A stretch of DNA of 64,000 nucleotides from CAIXLI01 sp964587125 (GTDB lineage: Bacteria > Pseudomonadota > Alphaproteobacteria > UBA9219), in assembly GCA_964587125.1 (NCBI GenBank), contig CAZPKC010000006.1, forward strand, positions 41,885 through 105,884, given 5' to 3'. Each line of letters opens with the position of its first letter. The stretch's first letter is position 1. Positions 1-8,882 of the stretch are shown here, piece by piece. The position numbers were made by a program, and so were the translations under genes. Below the pieces are notes generated by a model, which was given only the letters and a program-made list of their open reading frames with translations, ran no database searches and was not told the DNA's origin.

Positions 1-627
1 ACGATCGACATGATGATCGCGCACGGAGCCGCCGTGGTTCGCAACGCGTCGCATGCGCTCGTCGTCGTCGATATGCCCATAGGCACTTACGAGAAATCGC
101 CGAAGCAGGCGTTGGAAAACGCGCGGCGCATCATGAAGGAAACCAAATGCGCGGCGGTCAAACCGGAGGGCGGCGTCGAACTGGCTCCTACCGTGCGCCA
201 CCTCGTCGAAAACGGCGTGCCCGTGATGGGGCATGTCGGGTTGATGCCTCAATCCGTCGAGAAAATGGGCGGGTATAAAATTCAGGGGCGCAACGACGAG
301 GGCGCGAAAAAAGTCATGGCCGACGCCAAAGCCATAGCGGACGCGGGAGCTTTTTGCGTCGTCATCGAAGGAACGTTAGAGCCCGTGGCGAAAGACATCA
401 CGAACGCGATTTCGGTTCCCACAATCGGGATCGGCGCGTCGCCCGCGTGCGACGGGCAGGTTTTGGTGATCGACGATATTCTCGGGTTGTTTACGGCCTT
501 CACGCCGAAGTTCGTCAAACGGTATGCGGAATTGGCGCCTGTTATTTCGGCTGCTGTCGGAAAATACGCGGAGGAAGTGCGCGCGCGGAAGTTTCCGGAA
601 ATGGGGCATTGTTTTTTGGCAAAATAG
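1..627 (+). CDS. panB: 3-methyl-2-oxobutanoate hydroxymethyltransferase, 3' part
   Basis: Ketopantoate hydroxymethyltransferase, the first step of pantothenate and coenzyme A synthesis: it adds a hydroxymethyl group from methylene-tetrahydrofolate to 2-oxoisovalerate in the cytoplasm. The reading frame is open from base 1, so the gene starts before the window; 208 C-terminal residues are present, against about 260-280 in the family. Visible signatures are VVDMPIGTY (metal-binding Asp region), AVKPEGG (substrate lysine and Glu), GHVGLMPQS and the VVIEG active-site strand. The ATG at 10 is an internal Met, not the start. No partner such as panC follows; the next gene is a small orphan. Confidence 0.95.
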   Translation, partial: TIDMMIAHGAAVVRNASHALVVVDMPIGTYEKSPKQALENARRIMKETKCAAVKPEGGVELAPTVRHLVENGVPVMGHVGLMPQSVEKMGGYKIQGRNDEGAKKVMADAKAIADAGAFCVVIEGTLEPVAKDITNAISVPTIGIGASPACDGQVLVIDDILGLFTAFTPKFVKRYAELAPVISAAVGKYAEEVRARKFPEMGHCFLAK

Positions 628-712
628 ATTGATGAAAGTATTATCGAACAAATAAATGGCTTAAAAAAAACAGGCGATAAAGGATCGATAATGTGGCCTG
701 TTGGAGGATGAC

Positions 713-958
713 ATGGATATTTCAGAAATTACGATCCTTTCCGGGACAGCAGCGTACGAGATTGCTAATTATGTGGTTATGACCCGTCGTCTTTTTCCCC
801 GCAAAAAGAAAGACATATCTTCTGCTCCAATTGTCAGGCGGCTTACTGCGGAAGACAAGTATGCCTGCGAAAACGGATTGCCTCTTCCCAACCGCGCGAA
901 ACCGAGAACACAAGTTAAAGCCAATCCGCGAACGCTAATACCGGGTAATTCTTGTTAG
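713..958 (+). CDS. small hypothetical protein (81 aa)
   Basis: I do not recognise this short protein. The ATG at 713 is chosen because GGAGG at 703-707 sits five bases upstream; a TTG at 701 would overlap that ribosome site. The product begins MDISEITILSG, has a possible short hydrophobic stretch and then a basic patch (RRLFPRKKK). It has no signal peptide. It ends five bases before the end of birA, so the two genes converge with almost no spacer and no visible terminator. The strong ribosome site is the main support that it is a real gene. Confidence 0.5.
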   Translation: MDISEITILSGTAAYEIANYVVMTRRLFPRKKKDISSAPIVRRLTAEDKYACENGLPLPNRAKPRTQVKANPRTLIPGNSC

Positions 959-962
959 TTTC

Positions 963-1667
963 TTAGAAAAACACATCGCCTGCGTTGATGTTGCGCTCGG
1001 TTCCGTCTTGCAAGCGCAGGTGAAGGTTGCCTTCGGAATCCAAATCCACAAATTCGCCGACGAGTTCGGTTTTGTCCGGAAGGCGGACGCGCAGGTTGCC
1101 TTTGCGGGCCTCTGCGAGCCACGCGGCGCGTATCGGAGCAAAGCCTTTTTCGTTCATACGGACGTACCACACATTGAAAGATTCCAAAATTGCATTCAAA
1201 ACATCTTCGAGCGGGGGAAGGTTGCTTTTCTCCGCCGCAAGGCTTGTCGCCGGATAGAGTGGATTTTCGGGAATATTTTGTACGTTGAGGCCGATGCCTG
1301 CTATGAGAAAATCCCCGCCGGATTCCAGCAAAATGCCGCTGATTTTTTTGCCCTGCGCCAGAACATCGTTCGGCCATTTGAGTTCGACAATCGCATCGGG
1401 CAAAAATCCGCGCACGACCTCGCTTATCGCCAGTGCCGCGACGAAGCTGTAATTTCCCCACGCGCGTTTTGGCAAAGGCGGGCGAAGAAGAACGGAAAAA
1501 TATAAATTGCCTTCGGGGGATTGCCACGCGCGCCCCTGCCGTCCCCGTCCTGCGGTTTGGGTCAGAGCCCAAACAACCAAGCCTTCGGGAGCGCCGGTTT
1601 CCGCCGCCCTTTTGGCGTCGTCGTTCGTGCTTGCGGTCACCTCTATGCGGCGGATAGTGAACTTCAT
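963..1667 (-). CDS. birA: biotin--[acetyl-CoA-carboxylase] ligase
   Basis: Attaches biotin to the carboxyl carrier protein through biotinyl-AMP. At 234 residues it is the short, catalytic-only form, without the N-terminal helix-turn-helix of repressor-type BirA. Signatures include GRGRQGRAW near residues 40-50 (biotinyl-AMP loop), the KWPND motif, and KISGILLE; the C-terminal SH3-like part follows. The start codon overlaps the nuoN stop (TGATG), so translation is probably coupled to the complex I operon. birA at the end of nuo is a common alphaproteobacterial arrangement, with no functional tie needed. Confidence 0.93.
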   Translation of the reverse strand: MKFTIRRIEVTASTNDDAKRAAETGAPEGLVVWALTQTAGRGRQGRAWQSPEGNLYFSVLLRPPLPKRAWGNYSFVAALAISEVVRGFLPDAIVELKWPNDVLAQGKKISGILLESGGDFLIAGIGLNVQNIPENPLYPATSLAAEKSNLPPLEDVLNAILESFNVWYVRMNEKGFAPIRAAWLAEARKGNLRVRLPDKTELVGEFVDLDSEGNLHLRLQDGTERNINAGDVFF

Positions 1668-3127
1668 CAGCCTATAAATCCTTTTGCCGCGCTAAGCGCG
1701 CTATCGATCAACGGCGCGGGAACGAGCGCAAAACAAATCATCGCCAAGGATGAAAGCGCGAGAACGGTTTTGACGCCCCAATCCGGCAAGGGATCGATGC
1801 CCATGAGAGGTTCGTCGAAATACATGATCTTGATGAGGCGCAGATAATAAGTCGCCGTCACGACGCTCGTCAAAACGCCGACGATCGCAAGCGGAAGCAA
1901 ATCCGCTTTGACCGCCGCAAGGAACATGAAATATTTGCCGAAAAATCCCGCCAGCGGCGGAACACCCGCCAGAGAAAACATCAAAACCGCCATCGCCAGC
2001 GCCACAAGCGGATTGGTTTTCGAAAGGCCTGAAAGATCGACGATCGACTCGACGGCTTTGCCACGGCGGCGCAGGCACAAAATAACCGCGAAAGCGCCGA
2101 GCGTATTCAAAGCATAGATCGCAAAATAAATCAGGATGGCTTGAACGCCCGAAGCGCCTCCGACGACAAGCCCGATAAGGAGCGTACCGACGTTGGCGAT
2201 GGAACTGTAGGCCAGAAGGCGTTTCAGGTTCGTTTGCACAAGTCCCGCGAACGCGCCCCAAAGCATCGAGGCTATGGAAATAAATATAATCACCTGATGC
2301 GCCTGCGCCGTCAGGCCGATCATCGGCTGCAGCAAAAAGCGCGCGAATAAAGCCAGCGCCGCAAGCTTCGGCGCCGAGGCGAAAAACGCCGTCACGGGCG
2401 TGGGCGCGCCTTCGTAGACGTCCGGCGCCCACATATGAAAAGGCACGCCGGATATTTTAAATGCCAGCGCCGCGCAGACGAAAACCATCCCCGCGACGAC
2501 GCCCGGATGCGCCGCTCCGCGCAACGCGAACGCCAGATCGACGAAATCGGTCGTTCCGGCAAAACCGTAAATCAAAGAAATGCCGTAGAGCAAAATCCCC
2601 GACGACAAAGCGCCGAGGACGAAATATTTCAGCCCCGCTTCGCTCGACCGCGCGTCGTCGCGCAAAAACGCCGCAAGGACATAGAGCGACAGGCTTTGAA
2701 GCTCCACTCCGACGTAAAGCGAAAGCAGATTGCTGGCCGAGATCATCAGCATCATGCCAAGCGCCGCGAAGAGCATCAAAACGGGATACTCGGGACGTTC
2801 GCGCTTGCCGGATTCAAAATAGCTCCACGACAAAAGGATCGACAGCCCCGAAGCGCCGAGGACAATCGTTTTGGCAAAACGGGCGAAAGCGTCGTCCACG
2901 AATTGCGCGTTGAAAGCGAAAACAGGCAACGCGCCGTTCAGCAAAAGGCCAAGCCGCGACGGGCAAAACATCGTTGCAACGGCAAGGACAAAAACCGCAA
3001 TCGCCAGAATGCCGATGTGCCGCGTCGCGCGCGCGCCGCAAACCGCAGCAGCGATAAGGGAGACGAGAGCCGCTACGGCAATCTCGATTTCCGGCATCGC
3101 GACCATAAAGGATCGGGGATCAATCAT
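1667..3127 (-). CDS. nuoN: NADH-quinone oxidoreductase subunit N
   Basis: Membrane-arm subunit of complex I, one of three antiporter-like proton-pumping subunits in the inner membrane. The 486-residue product is almost entirely hydrophobic with about 14 predicted membrane segments, including the family regions with EGAPTPVTAFFASAPK and LAYSSIANVG. The ATG at 3127 is preferred over a GTG at 3136 in the same frame; either start overlaps the end of nuoM, implying coupled translation. The stop overlaps the birA start. Length is normal for NuoN. Confidence 0.96.
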   Translation of the reverse strand: MIDPRSFMVAMPEIEIAVAALVSLIAAAVCGARATRHIGILAIAVFVLAVATMFCPSRLGLLLNGALPVFAFNAQFVDDAFARFAKTIVLGASGLSILLSWSYFESGKRERPEYPVLMLFAALGMMLMISASNLLSLYVGVELQSLSLYVLAAFLRDDARSSEAGLKYFVLGALSSGILLYGISLIYGFAGTTDFVDLAFALRGAAHPGVVAGMVFVCAALAFKISGVPFHMWAPDVYEGAPTPVTAFFASAPKLAALALFARFLLQPMIGLTAQAHQVIIFISIASMLWGAFAGLVQTNLKRLLAYSSIANVGTLLIGLVVGGASGVQAILIYFAIYALNTLGAFAVILCLRRRGKAVESIVDLSGLSKTNPLVALAMAVLMFSLAGVPPLAGFFGKYFMFLAAVKADLLPLAIVGVLTSVVTATYYLRLIKIMYFDEPLMGIDPLPDWGVKTVLALSSLAMICFALVPAPLIDSALSAAKGFIG

Positions 3128-4631
3128 GTTGCGCACTTTCAGCCTGCGCTTCGAAAAGAGTCAAAGTCCTTTCCAAAGTCGGCGCGTAAACAGTGTGGAA
3201 GGTCGAAGGATAAATGCCGATCCAAAAAACCAAAACGAGAAGCGGGGCAAAAACGGCGATCTCGCGCATGTTCAGATCGGACATAGCGCGAACATCCTCC
3301 TTATCGAGCACGCCGAAAAACAGGCGGCGATAAAGCCAAAGCATATAGCAAGCGCCGAAAATAATGCCCGTCGCCGCGAAGAAAGCAAACCAGCTATTGG
3401 CCAAAAACGCGCCCTGCATGCTGAGAAATTCGCCGACGAAGCCGGAAGTGCCGGGCAGTCCTATCGCGGCCAGCATAAAGATCATGAACACCGCAGCATA
3501 ACGCGGCATATTTGTTGCCATTCCTCCATAGCGCGAAATCTCGCGCGTATGCAGGCGGTCGTAAACAACGCCGACGCAGAGGAACAACGCGGCGGCGACG
3601 AAAGCGTGCGATATGATGACGAACATCGCGCCGTCGAAGCCTTGTTGGGTGAAGGTGAACAACCCCAATGTGACGTAGCCCATATGCGCGACGGAGGAAT
3701 ACGCGATGAGTTTTTTCATATCCGTTTGCGCCAAGGCAACAAGCGAGGCGTAGACAATCGCGATAAGGCTCAGGACGATCATCAGCGGCGCGAAATACTT
3801 GCTGGCTTCGGGAAGCATTTGAATAGAGACGCGAATGAAGCCGTAGGCTCCCATCTTCAGCAAAACGCCCGCGAGGATGACCGAACCTGCCGTGGGCGCT
3901 TCGACATGCGCGTAAGGCAACCACGTGTGGAACGGCCACAAAGGCGTTTTGACCGCGAATGATGCGAAAAACGCGAGCCACAACCAAAGGACCATTTCCT
4001 TGGGGAATTTGCCGCCCATCATCGCGGTCATATCGGTCGTGCCCGCATGAAGAACCATCGCGATGATCGCGATCAACATCAGAACCGAACCGAGAAGCGT
4101 ATAGAGGAAAAACTTATAGGCCGCGTAGGTGCGTTTCTCTCCGCCCCACACGCCGATGATAAGAAACATCGGGATCAGCACGCCTTCGAAGAAGACGTAA
4201 AACAATACGAAATCGAGGCTCGTGAACGTCCCGATCATCATCGTTTCGAGAACGAGAAGCGCGATCATGAATTCTTTGACCCGCGTTTTGACGCTTCCGA
4301 TGGAGGAAAGAATACATAGCGGCGTCAGAATCGTCGAGATCATGACGAACCAAACCGATATGCCGTCGATGCCCTTGATATAGGCGATGCTGAAAGACGG
4401 CATCCAGACGAAACGTTCCATAAGCTGAAAGCCCGTATTCGCCGAATCGAACCGTTGCAGCATGTCGAACGACAAAACGAGCGTCCCAAGCGAGACTAAA
4501 AACGCGACTTTCTGAGCGATTTTGGCGCCTTCGTCGTTGCGGCTGTCGCCTTTGACAAACAACAAAATAAGAAACGCGCCGAAAAGCGGGAGAAATGTGA
4601 GCGCGGAAAGGATGGGAAAGGTTGTCATCAT
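3120..4631 (-). CDS. nuoM: NADH-quinone oxidoreductase subunit M
   Basis: Second antiporter-like proton-pumping subunit of complex I. The 503-residue protein is polytopic and carries the conserved KTPLWPFHTWLPYAHVEAPT region followed by GSVILAGVLLKMGAYG, typical of NuoM. It overlaps nuoN downstream. Upstream it is separated by only 9 bases from a solute-binding protein gene rather than lying directly after nuoL, which is the usual order. Confidence 0.97.
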   Translation of the reverse strand: MMTTFPILSALTFLPLFGAFLILLFVKGDSRNDEGAKIAQKVAFLVSLGTLVLSFDMLQRFDSANTGFQLMERFVWMPSFSIAYIKGIDGISVWFVMISTILTPLCILSSIGSVKTRVKEFMIALLVLETMMIGTFTSLDFVLFYVFFEGVLIPMFLIIGVWGGEKRTYAAYKFFLYTLLGSVLMLIAIIAMVLHAGTTDMTAMMGGKFPKEMVLWLWLAFFASFAVKTPLWPFHTWLPYAHVEAPTAGSVILAGVLLKMGAYGFIRVSIQMLPEASKYFAPLMIVLSLIAIVYASLVALAQTDMKKLIAYSSVAHMGYVTLGLFTFTQQGFDGAMFVIISHAFVAAALFLCVGVVYDRLHTREISRYGGMATNMPRYAAVFMIFMLAAIGLPGTSGFVGEFLSMQGAFLANSWFAFFAATGIIFGACYMLWLYRRLFFGVLDKEDVRAMSDLNMREIAVFAPLLVLVFWIGIYPSTFHTVYAPTLERTLTLFEAQAESAQHD

Positions 4632-4640
4632 ACGGTCATT

Positions 4641-5510
4641 TCAGTGAGACGAAAGCGCGTAGGGTTTGATGGGACGGAAAAACTCTTCAGAATCGGAATA
4701 AACGCGAATGATACGATCGGCCGTTCCGTCAAAAAACAGTTCGCCAAGCGCAACGTCGATCATCGTCTTGAACGCAACATCGCCCTGCGGCAAGCCAAAG
4801 GATGCCGCATAGACTTGCAAGGGACTCGTTTTATCGAGAATCTTCACTTTGCCCGGATTGGCTTTATCGTAGCTGAGAAAATCGGAATAGGTTACGCCGG
4901 TCGCATCGGCTTTCTTCGTTTCGACTTCCTGCAAAATCGAAGAAAAATCGTTCATCTGCGGCAACGATTTGATTTGAGCCTTTGGGAATCTTACGGGAGC
5001 CAAAAAGCTGAAGGCTTCTCCGTCAAGCACCGAGATCGTATAGGCCGGATCGTTCGCGTCATCCGTTTTATGAATACGGTTTTCATCCGCGCGAACGACG
5101 AGATACGTAGGCGCGTAAAAAAGCGGCGCGCTGAAATCAATCTCGCGCGCGCGGCCCGAAATCACGCCAATCCCGGTGCAAATGGCGTCGTAACGATGCG
5201 TCGCGAGGCCCTCGACAACCGTTCCCCAATTCGTTTCTTCCGCCCATTCGATACGCAGGCTAAGCTTCTTGCCGATCTCTTCCATAATGTCGTGCGAAAT
5301 GCCTTTGATCTCGCCGGTTTTCAAGTCCTTGAAAAGAACGGGGCTCCATATCGCATAGCCGCAGCGGATTGTCTTTGTTCGCATCACGCGGTCGAACGCC
5401 GTTTCCTGTTTGGCGGGAGTCGCGTTTTCGCGCCCCGCAGGACGCAGGGCGACAACCAACAACGCGATAAGGGCGACGACGAGAGACAAAACCGCGATTT
5501 TGTTTTTCAT
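4641..5510 (-). CDS. family 3 periplasmic solute-binding protein inside the nuo operon
   Basis: A 289-residue amino-acid-type solute-binding protein (SBP_bac_3 fold). Residues 1-23 form a hydrophobic N-terminal segment that serves as a signal peptide or membrane anchor; no lipobox Cys is seen. The mature part has the family pattern: TIRCGYAIWSPVLF, SHDIMEEIGKKL, YDAICTGIGVISGRAREIDFSAP and a C-terminal region with a second lobe. It lies 4 bases after nuoL and 9 bases before nuoM on the same strand, so it must be co-transcribed with complex I. No permease or ATPase gene is nearby. The ligand is unknown. It may be a stray transporter component or a periplasmic sensor or partner whose expression is tied to respiration; the sequence does not decide. 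Confidence 0.88.
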   Translation of the reverse strand: MKNKIAVLSLVVALIALLVVALRPAGRENATPAKQETAFDRVMRTKTIRCGYAIWSPVLFKDLKTGEIKGISHDIMEEIGKKLSLRIEWAEETNWGTVVEGLATHRYDAICTGIGVISGRAREIDFSAPLFYAPTYLVVRADENRIHKTDDANDPAYTISVLDGEAFSFLAPVRFPKAQIKSLPQMNDFSSILQEVETKKADATGVTYSDFLSYDKANPGKVKILDKTSPLQVYAASFGLPQGDVAFKTMIDVALGELFFDGTADRIIRVYSDSEEFFRPIKPYALSSH

Positions 5511-5514
5511 GGAA

Positions 5515-7467
5515 TTACCCTTTCAGCCAAAACCAGGAGACAAAACCCGCCAATCCCACAACTATCGCTAAGGCATACGTATAGATATATCCGCTTTCGA
5601 GCGCGCTGACGCGCCGCGCCAGACGCAGGGATAACGCCGCGATCCCGTCGGGGCCGAAGCCGTCGATAAAGGCATCGTCGCCCTTTTTCCACAAAAAGTC
5701 GCCCATCAAACGCGTAGGCGCCGCGAACAAAGCGTCGTAAAGTTCGTCGAAGTAGAATTTATGATAAACAAAGCGATAGACGCTGCCGAATGCCGTCGAA
5801 ACGATCGCGGGCATTTCGGGATTTCTGATATAAAAAACGTACGAAAGGGCGATGCCCGAGACCGCGACGATAAAAGGCAGCCATTTGTAAACGGCGCTTA
5901 CGCGTTCCGCAGCGGCAATGGAATCATGCGCGGGCAAAACAAAAATCGCGCCGTTCCAGAACGCGTCCCTGCCTGCGCCGCCGAACCATTGATACGCGAA
6001 AAAGCCTGCGAATATCGCTCCCAACGCCAAAGGCACGAGCGGCCCCAGCATGATCCATGGCGATTCATGCGCGTGTTCAAGAACGCGTTCTTCTTCGCGA
6101 GGTTCGCCGTGGAATGTCATAAACAAAAGACGCCCCGAATAGAACGCCGTCATAAACGCGGCGCAAAGGCCGAGGACATAAGAGAACGTGCCGATGCTCG
6201 TTCCCCGTCCCAACGCGGAATTCAAAATCAGGTCTTTCGAATAAAATCCCGCAAAGCCGAAAACGCCGTCGATGCCTATGCCCGCCAGAGACAAAAAGCC
6301 GATTGCCATTAAGGTATAAGTCACGGGCGCCGCGCGACGCAAGCCGCCCATCTTGCGCATATCCTGCTCGCCCGACAAAGCGTGAATGACGGAACCTGCG
6401 CACAGGAAGAGAAGCGCTTTGAAGAACGCGTGCGTCATCAAATGGAATATGGACGCCGAATAAGCCGACACGCCCGCCGCGAAGAACATGTAGCCTAGCT
6501 GGCTTATCGTCGAATACGCGATGACGCGCTTGATGTCGAATTGCGTCAGGCCTATCGCGGCCGCGAAGATGCAAGTCAAAGCGCCTATGACCGCGACGAA
6601 AGCCAAAGCGCCGGGCGCGTATTCGAATACCGGCGACATGCGCGCGACCATAAACACGCCCGCCGTCACCATCGTCGCGGCGTGAATCAAGGCCGAAACT
6701 GGCGTCGGGCCTTCCATTGCGTCGGGCAGCCACGTGTGCAAGCCCAACTGCGCCGATTTGCCCATCGCGCCCATAAACAGAAGGAGGCAAACGGTCGTCA
6801 ATGCGGGAAAGGAATGGCCGAGAAAAATCCATTTTGCCGAAGCGAGCGCGGACGCTTTCAGAAACATTCCGGCGTAATCGAGCGAGCCGAACAACGTAAA
6901 GCACCCGAAAATTCCGAGAATAAAACCGAAATCGCCTATGCGGTTGACCAAGAACGCCTTGATCGACGCGTCGTTCGCGGCGGGCCTTTCGTACCAAAAA
7001 TCGATGAGCAGGTACGACATCAATCCGACGCCCTCCCAGCCGAAAAACATCTGCAAAAGATTGGCCGAGGTCGCCAACATCGACATAAAAAAGGTGAAAA
7101 GGCTCAGGTACGCCATAAAGCGCGGCTTGCTTTTATCGGCGCTCATATACCCGATGGAATAAAGATGAACCATCGACGACACGCCGTTGACGACAAAAAG
7201 CATCACGGCGGCAAGCGTATCGATCTTGACGCCCCAGCTTACCGAGAGCGTTCCCGATTGAATCCAGTCGAACAAAACGCGGGTCGTGGGATGGCCTTGC
7301 AGCGCGACCTCGCGAAATAAATAAACCGACAGGCACGCCGCCAGAAGAACGCAGCCGCACGTAACGGCCTCTGAGGCTTTGTCTCCTATGCGCCTTCCAA
7401 ACAATCCGGCGATACCCGCGCCAAGAAGGGGCAAAAAAACGACCGCAATGTCAAAAGGAAAGTTCAT
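5515..7467 (-). CDS. nuoL: NADH-quinone oxidoreductase subunit L
   Basis: Largest antiporter-like proton-pumping subunit of complex I; its long C-terminal lateral helix runs along the membrane arm. The 650-residue protein has the NuoL landmarks FFGWEGVGLMSYLLIDFWY, GKSAQLGLHTWLPDAMEGPT, SALIHAATMVTAGVF and AYSTISQLGYM. The start overlaps the nuoK stop by four bases. Length is usual for the family. The gene that follows is a solute-binding protein, not nuoM. Confidence 0.97.
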   Translation of the reverse strand: MNFPFDIAVVFLPLLGAGIAGLFGRRIGDKASEAVTCGCVLLAACLSVYLFREVALQGHPTTRVLFDWIQSGTLSVSWGVKIDTLAAVMLFVVNGVSSMVHLYSIGYMSADKSKPRFMAYLSLFTFFMSMLATSANLLQMFFGWEGVGLMSYLLIDFWYERPAANDASIKAFLVNRIGDFGFILGIFGCFTLFGSLDYAGMFLKASALASAKWIFLGHSFPALTTVCLLLFMGAMGKSAQLGLHTWLPDAMEGPTPVSALIHAATMVTAGVFMVARMSPVFEYAPGALAFVAVIGALTCIFAAAIGLTQFDIKRVIAYSTISQLGYMFFAAGVSAYSASIFHLMTHAFFKALLFLCAGSVIHALSGEQDMRKMGGLRRAAPVTYTLMAIGFLSLAGIGIDGVFGFAGFYSKDLILNSALGRGTSIGTFSYVLGLCAAFMTAFYSGRLLFMTFHGEPREEERVLEHAHESPWIMLGPLVPLALGAIFAGFFAYQWFGGAGRDAFWNGAIFVLPAHDSIAAAERVSAVYKWLPFIVAVSGIALSYVFYIRNPEMPAIVSTAFGSVYRFVYHKFYFDELYDALFAAPTRLMGDFLWKKGDDAFIDGFGPDGIAALSLRLARRVSALESGYIYTYALAIVVGLAGFVSWFWLKG

Positions 7468-7775
7468 GGGTCCTTCATCAAGTTGGCGCGTTCGACATCG
7501 ATGTCGCCGCGATTGCGGAAGTAGGAGACCAAAATTGCAAGGCCTATCGCGGTTTCGGCGGCGGCGACCGTCAAAACAAAAATCGTGAAAACCTGCCCGA
7601 CCAGATTATGCTGAGTGACCGAAAACGCGACGAAATTGACGTTGACCGCAAGCAAGATCAGCTCGATCGACATCAAAATGACGATAATGTTGCGGCGATT
7701 GACGACGATGCCGACCAGGCCGATCGTAAACAAAATCGCGGCGACGATAAGAAAATGGGAAAGGCCTATGGTCAT
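7464..7775 (-). CDS. nuoK: NADH-quinone oxidoreductase subunit K
   Basis: Small membrane subunit of complex I, 103 residues with three predicted membrane helices, the usual size. Conserved acidic residues within the helices (IELILLAVN) and the stretch VLTVAAAETAIGLAILV are diagnostic. It overlaps nuoJ and nuoL by four bases at each end, as expected for stoichiometric, coupled translation. Confidence 0.97.
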   Translation of the reverse strand: MTIGLSHFLIVAAILFTIGLVGIVVNRRNIIVILMSIELILLAVNVNFVAFSVTQHNLVGQVFTIFVLTVAAAETAIGLAILVSYFRNRGDIDVERANLMKDP

Positions 7776-8380
7776 AGCTCCACCCCCTGCCCCGTCGGGA
7801 CTTTTTTGATTTCAACGGCGTCGGCGACGGATATTCCGGTTTGTCGGCGCGTTTTTTGGCGGCGCGCGTCTTTGCGGGAGCGCAGCGTCAAGACAATCGC
7901 GCCCGTCATCGCCACAAGCAAAATAATCCCCGAAACCTGAAACGGAAGAAAATAATCGGTGTAAAGAACCCGCCCTAGCGCGCGGGTGTTTTCGACCGTT
8001 CCTTCGGACGACGCCAGCGCCGTTATCGCATGAGGTTCCGTGACCCACGCGCTCGCGGTTAGCACGAGCTGCGCCAAAAGCACGAGCGCAACCGCGAAGC
8101 CTGCGGGCAAATAACGCGTATAGCGCCGCTTCAAGGCGCGGAAATCGACGTCGAGCATCATGACGACGAACAGGAACAACACCGCGACCGCGCCGACATA
8201 AACGATCAGAAGGATGAAGGCGATGAATTCCGCCCCCATCATCAAAAACAATCCGGCAGCGTTGAAAAAACACAGGATCAGAAACAACACCGCGACAACG
8301 GGATTGCGCGCCGAAATAACCATAACGGCCGATGCCAGAAGAACGGCGGAGAAGAGGTAGAAGATGACGGATGTTATCAT
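7772..8380 (-). CDS. nuoJ: NADH-quinone oxidoreductase subunit J
   Basis: Membrane subunit of complex I with about five helices; 202 residues. The start is placed at the ATG at 8380 (MITSVIFYLFSAV), preceded by AGGTGA, rather than at an in-frame upstream codon inside nuoI. The conserved helix-3 pattern FIAFILLIVYVGAVAVLFLF is present. The C-terminal tail after the last helix is basic (RSRKDARRQKTRRQ) and is likely cytoplasmic. Four-base overlap with nuoK. Confidence 0.95.
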   Translation of the reverse strand: MITSVIFYLFSAVLLASAVMVISARNPVVAVLFLILCFFNAAGLFLMMGAEFIAFILLIVYVGAVAVLFLFVVMMLDVDFRALKRRYTRYLPAGFAVALVLLAQLVLTASAWVTEPHAITALASSEGTVENTRALGRVLYTDYFLPFQVSGIILLVAMTGAIVLTLRSRKDARRQKTRRQTGISVADAVEIKKVPTGQGVEL

Positions 8381-8387
8381 ATAATTA

Positions 8388-8873
8388 TCACCTGTATTTC
8401 GCGTCCGCTTCGAGATTTGCGGCGACTTCCGCTTCCCATCTGTCGCCGTTCGAGAGAAGATGGTCTTTGGTATAGTATAACTCTTCGCGCGTTTCCGTAC
8501 CGAATTCGAAATTCGGCCCTTCGACAATCGCATCCACGGGACACGCTTCTTGGCACAGACCGCAGTAAATACATTTTGTCATGTCGATATCGTAGCGCGT
8601 CGTACGGCGGATTCCTTTTTCGTTTGGCGCGGAATCGATCGTAATCGCCAGCGCCGGGCAAATAGCTTCGCATAGCTTGCACGCGATGCAGCGTTCTTCG
8701 CCGTTGGCATAACGGCGCAAAACATGCTCGCCGCGAAAACGCGGGCTCAGCGGGCCTTTTTCATACGGATAATTGATCGTGACCCTGCGCCGGAACAGAT
8801 AGGAAAAGGTCAGCGCGAGGCCGCGAAGTATTTCGTAGAGGGAAAAAGTTTTAATGGGGCGAAGAAAGTTCAT
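8388..8873 (-). CDS. nuoI: NADH-quinone oxidoreductase subunit I (2x4Fe-4S)
   Basis: Peripheral-arm ferredoxin-like subunit carrying clusters N6a and N6b. Two CxxCxxCxxxCP motifs are present: CIACKLCEAICPA and CIYCGLCQEACPVDAI. The protein is 161 residues, normal for alphaproteobacteria, with an N-terminal amphipathic region (TFSYLFRRRVTINYP) typical of the subunit. The stop lies 7 bases before the nuoJ start. Confidence 0.98.
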   Translation of the reverse strand: MNFLRPIKTFSLYEILRGLALTFSYLFRRRVTINYPYEKGPLSPRFRGEHVLRRYANGEERCIACKLCEAICPALAITIDSAPNEKGIRRTTRYDIDMTKCIYCGLCQEACPVDAIVEGPNFEFGTETREELYYTKDHLLSNGDRWEAEVAANLEADAKYR

Positions 8874-8882
8874 GCTTTTCCC

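Noticed and set aside
2435..3286. 283-codon open frame antisense to nuoN
   Set aside because: Arg/Gln/Asn-rich product with no domain; arises from the codon bias of nuoN on the other strand.
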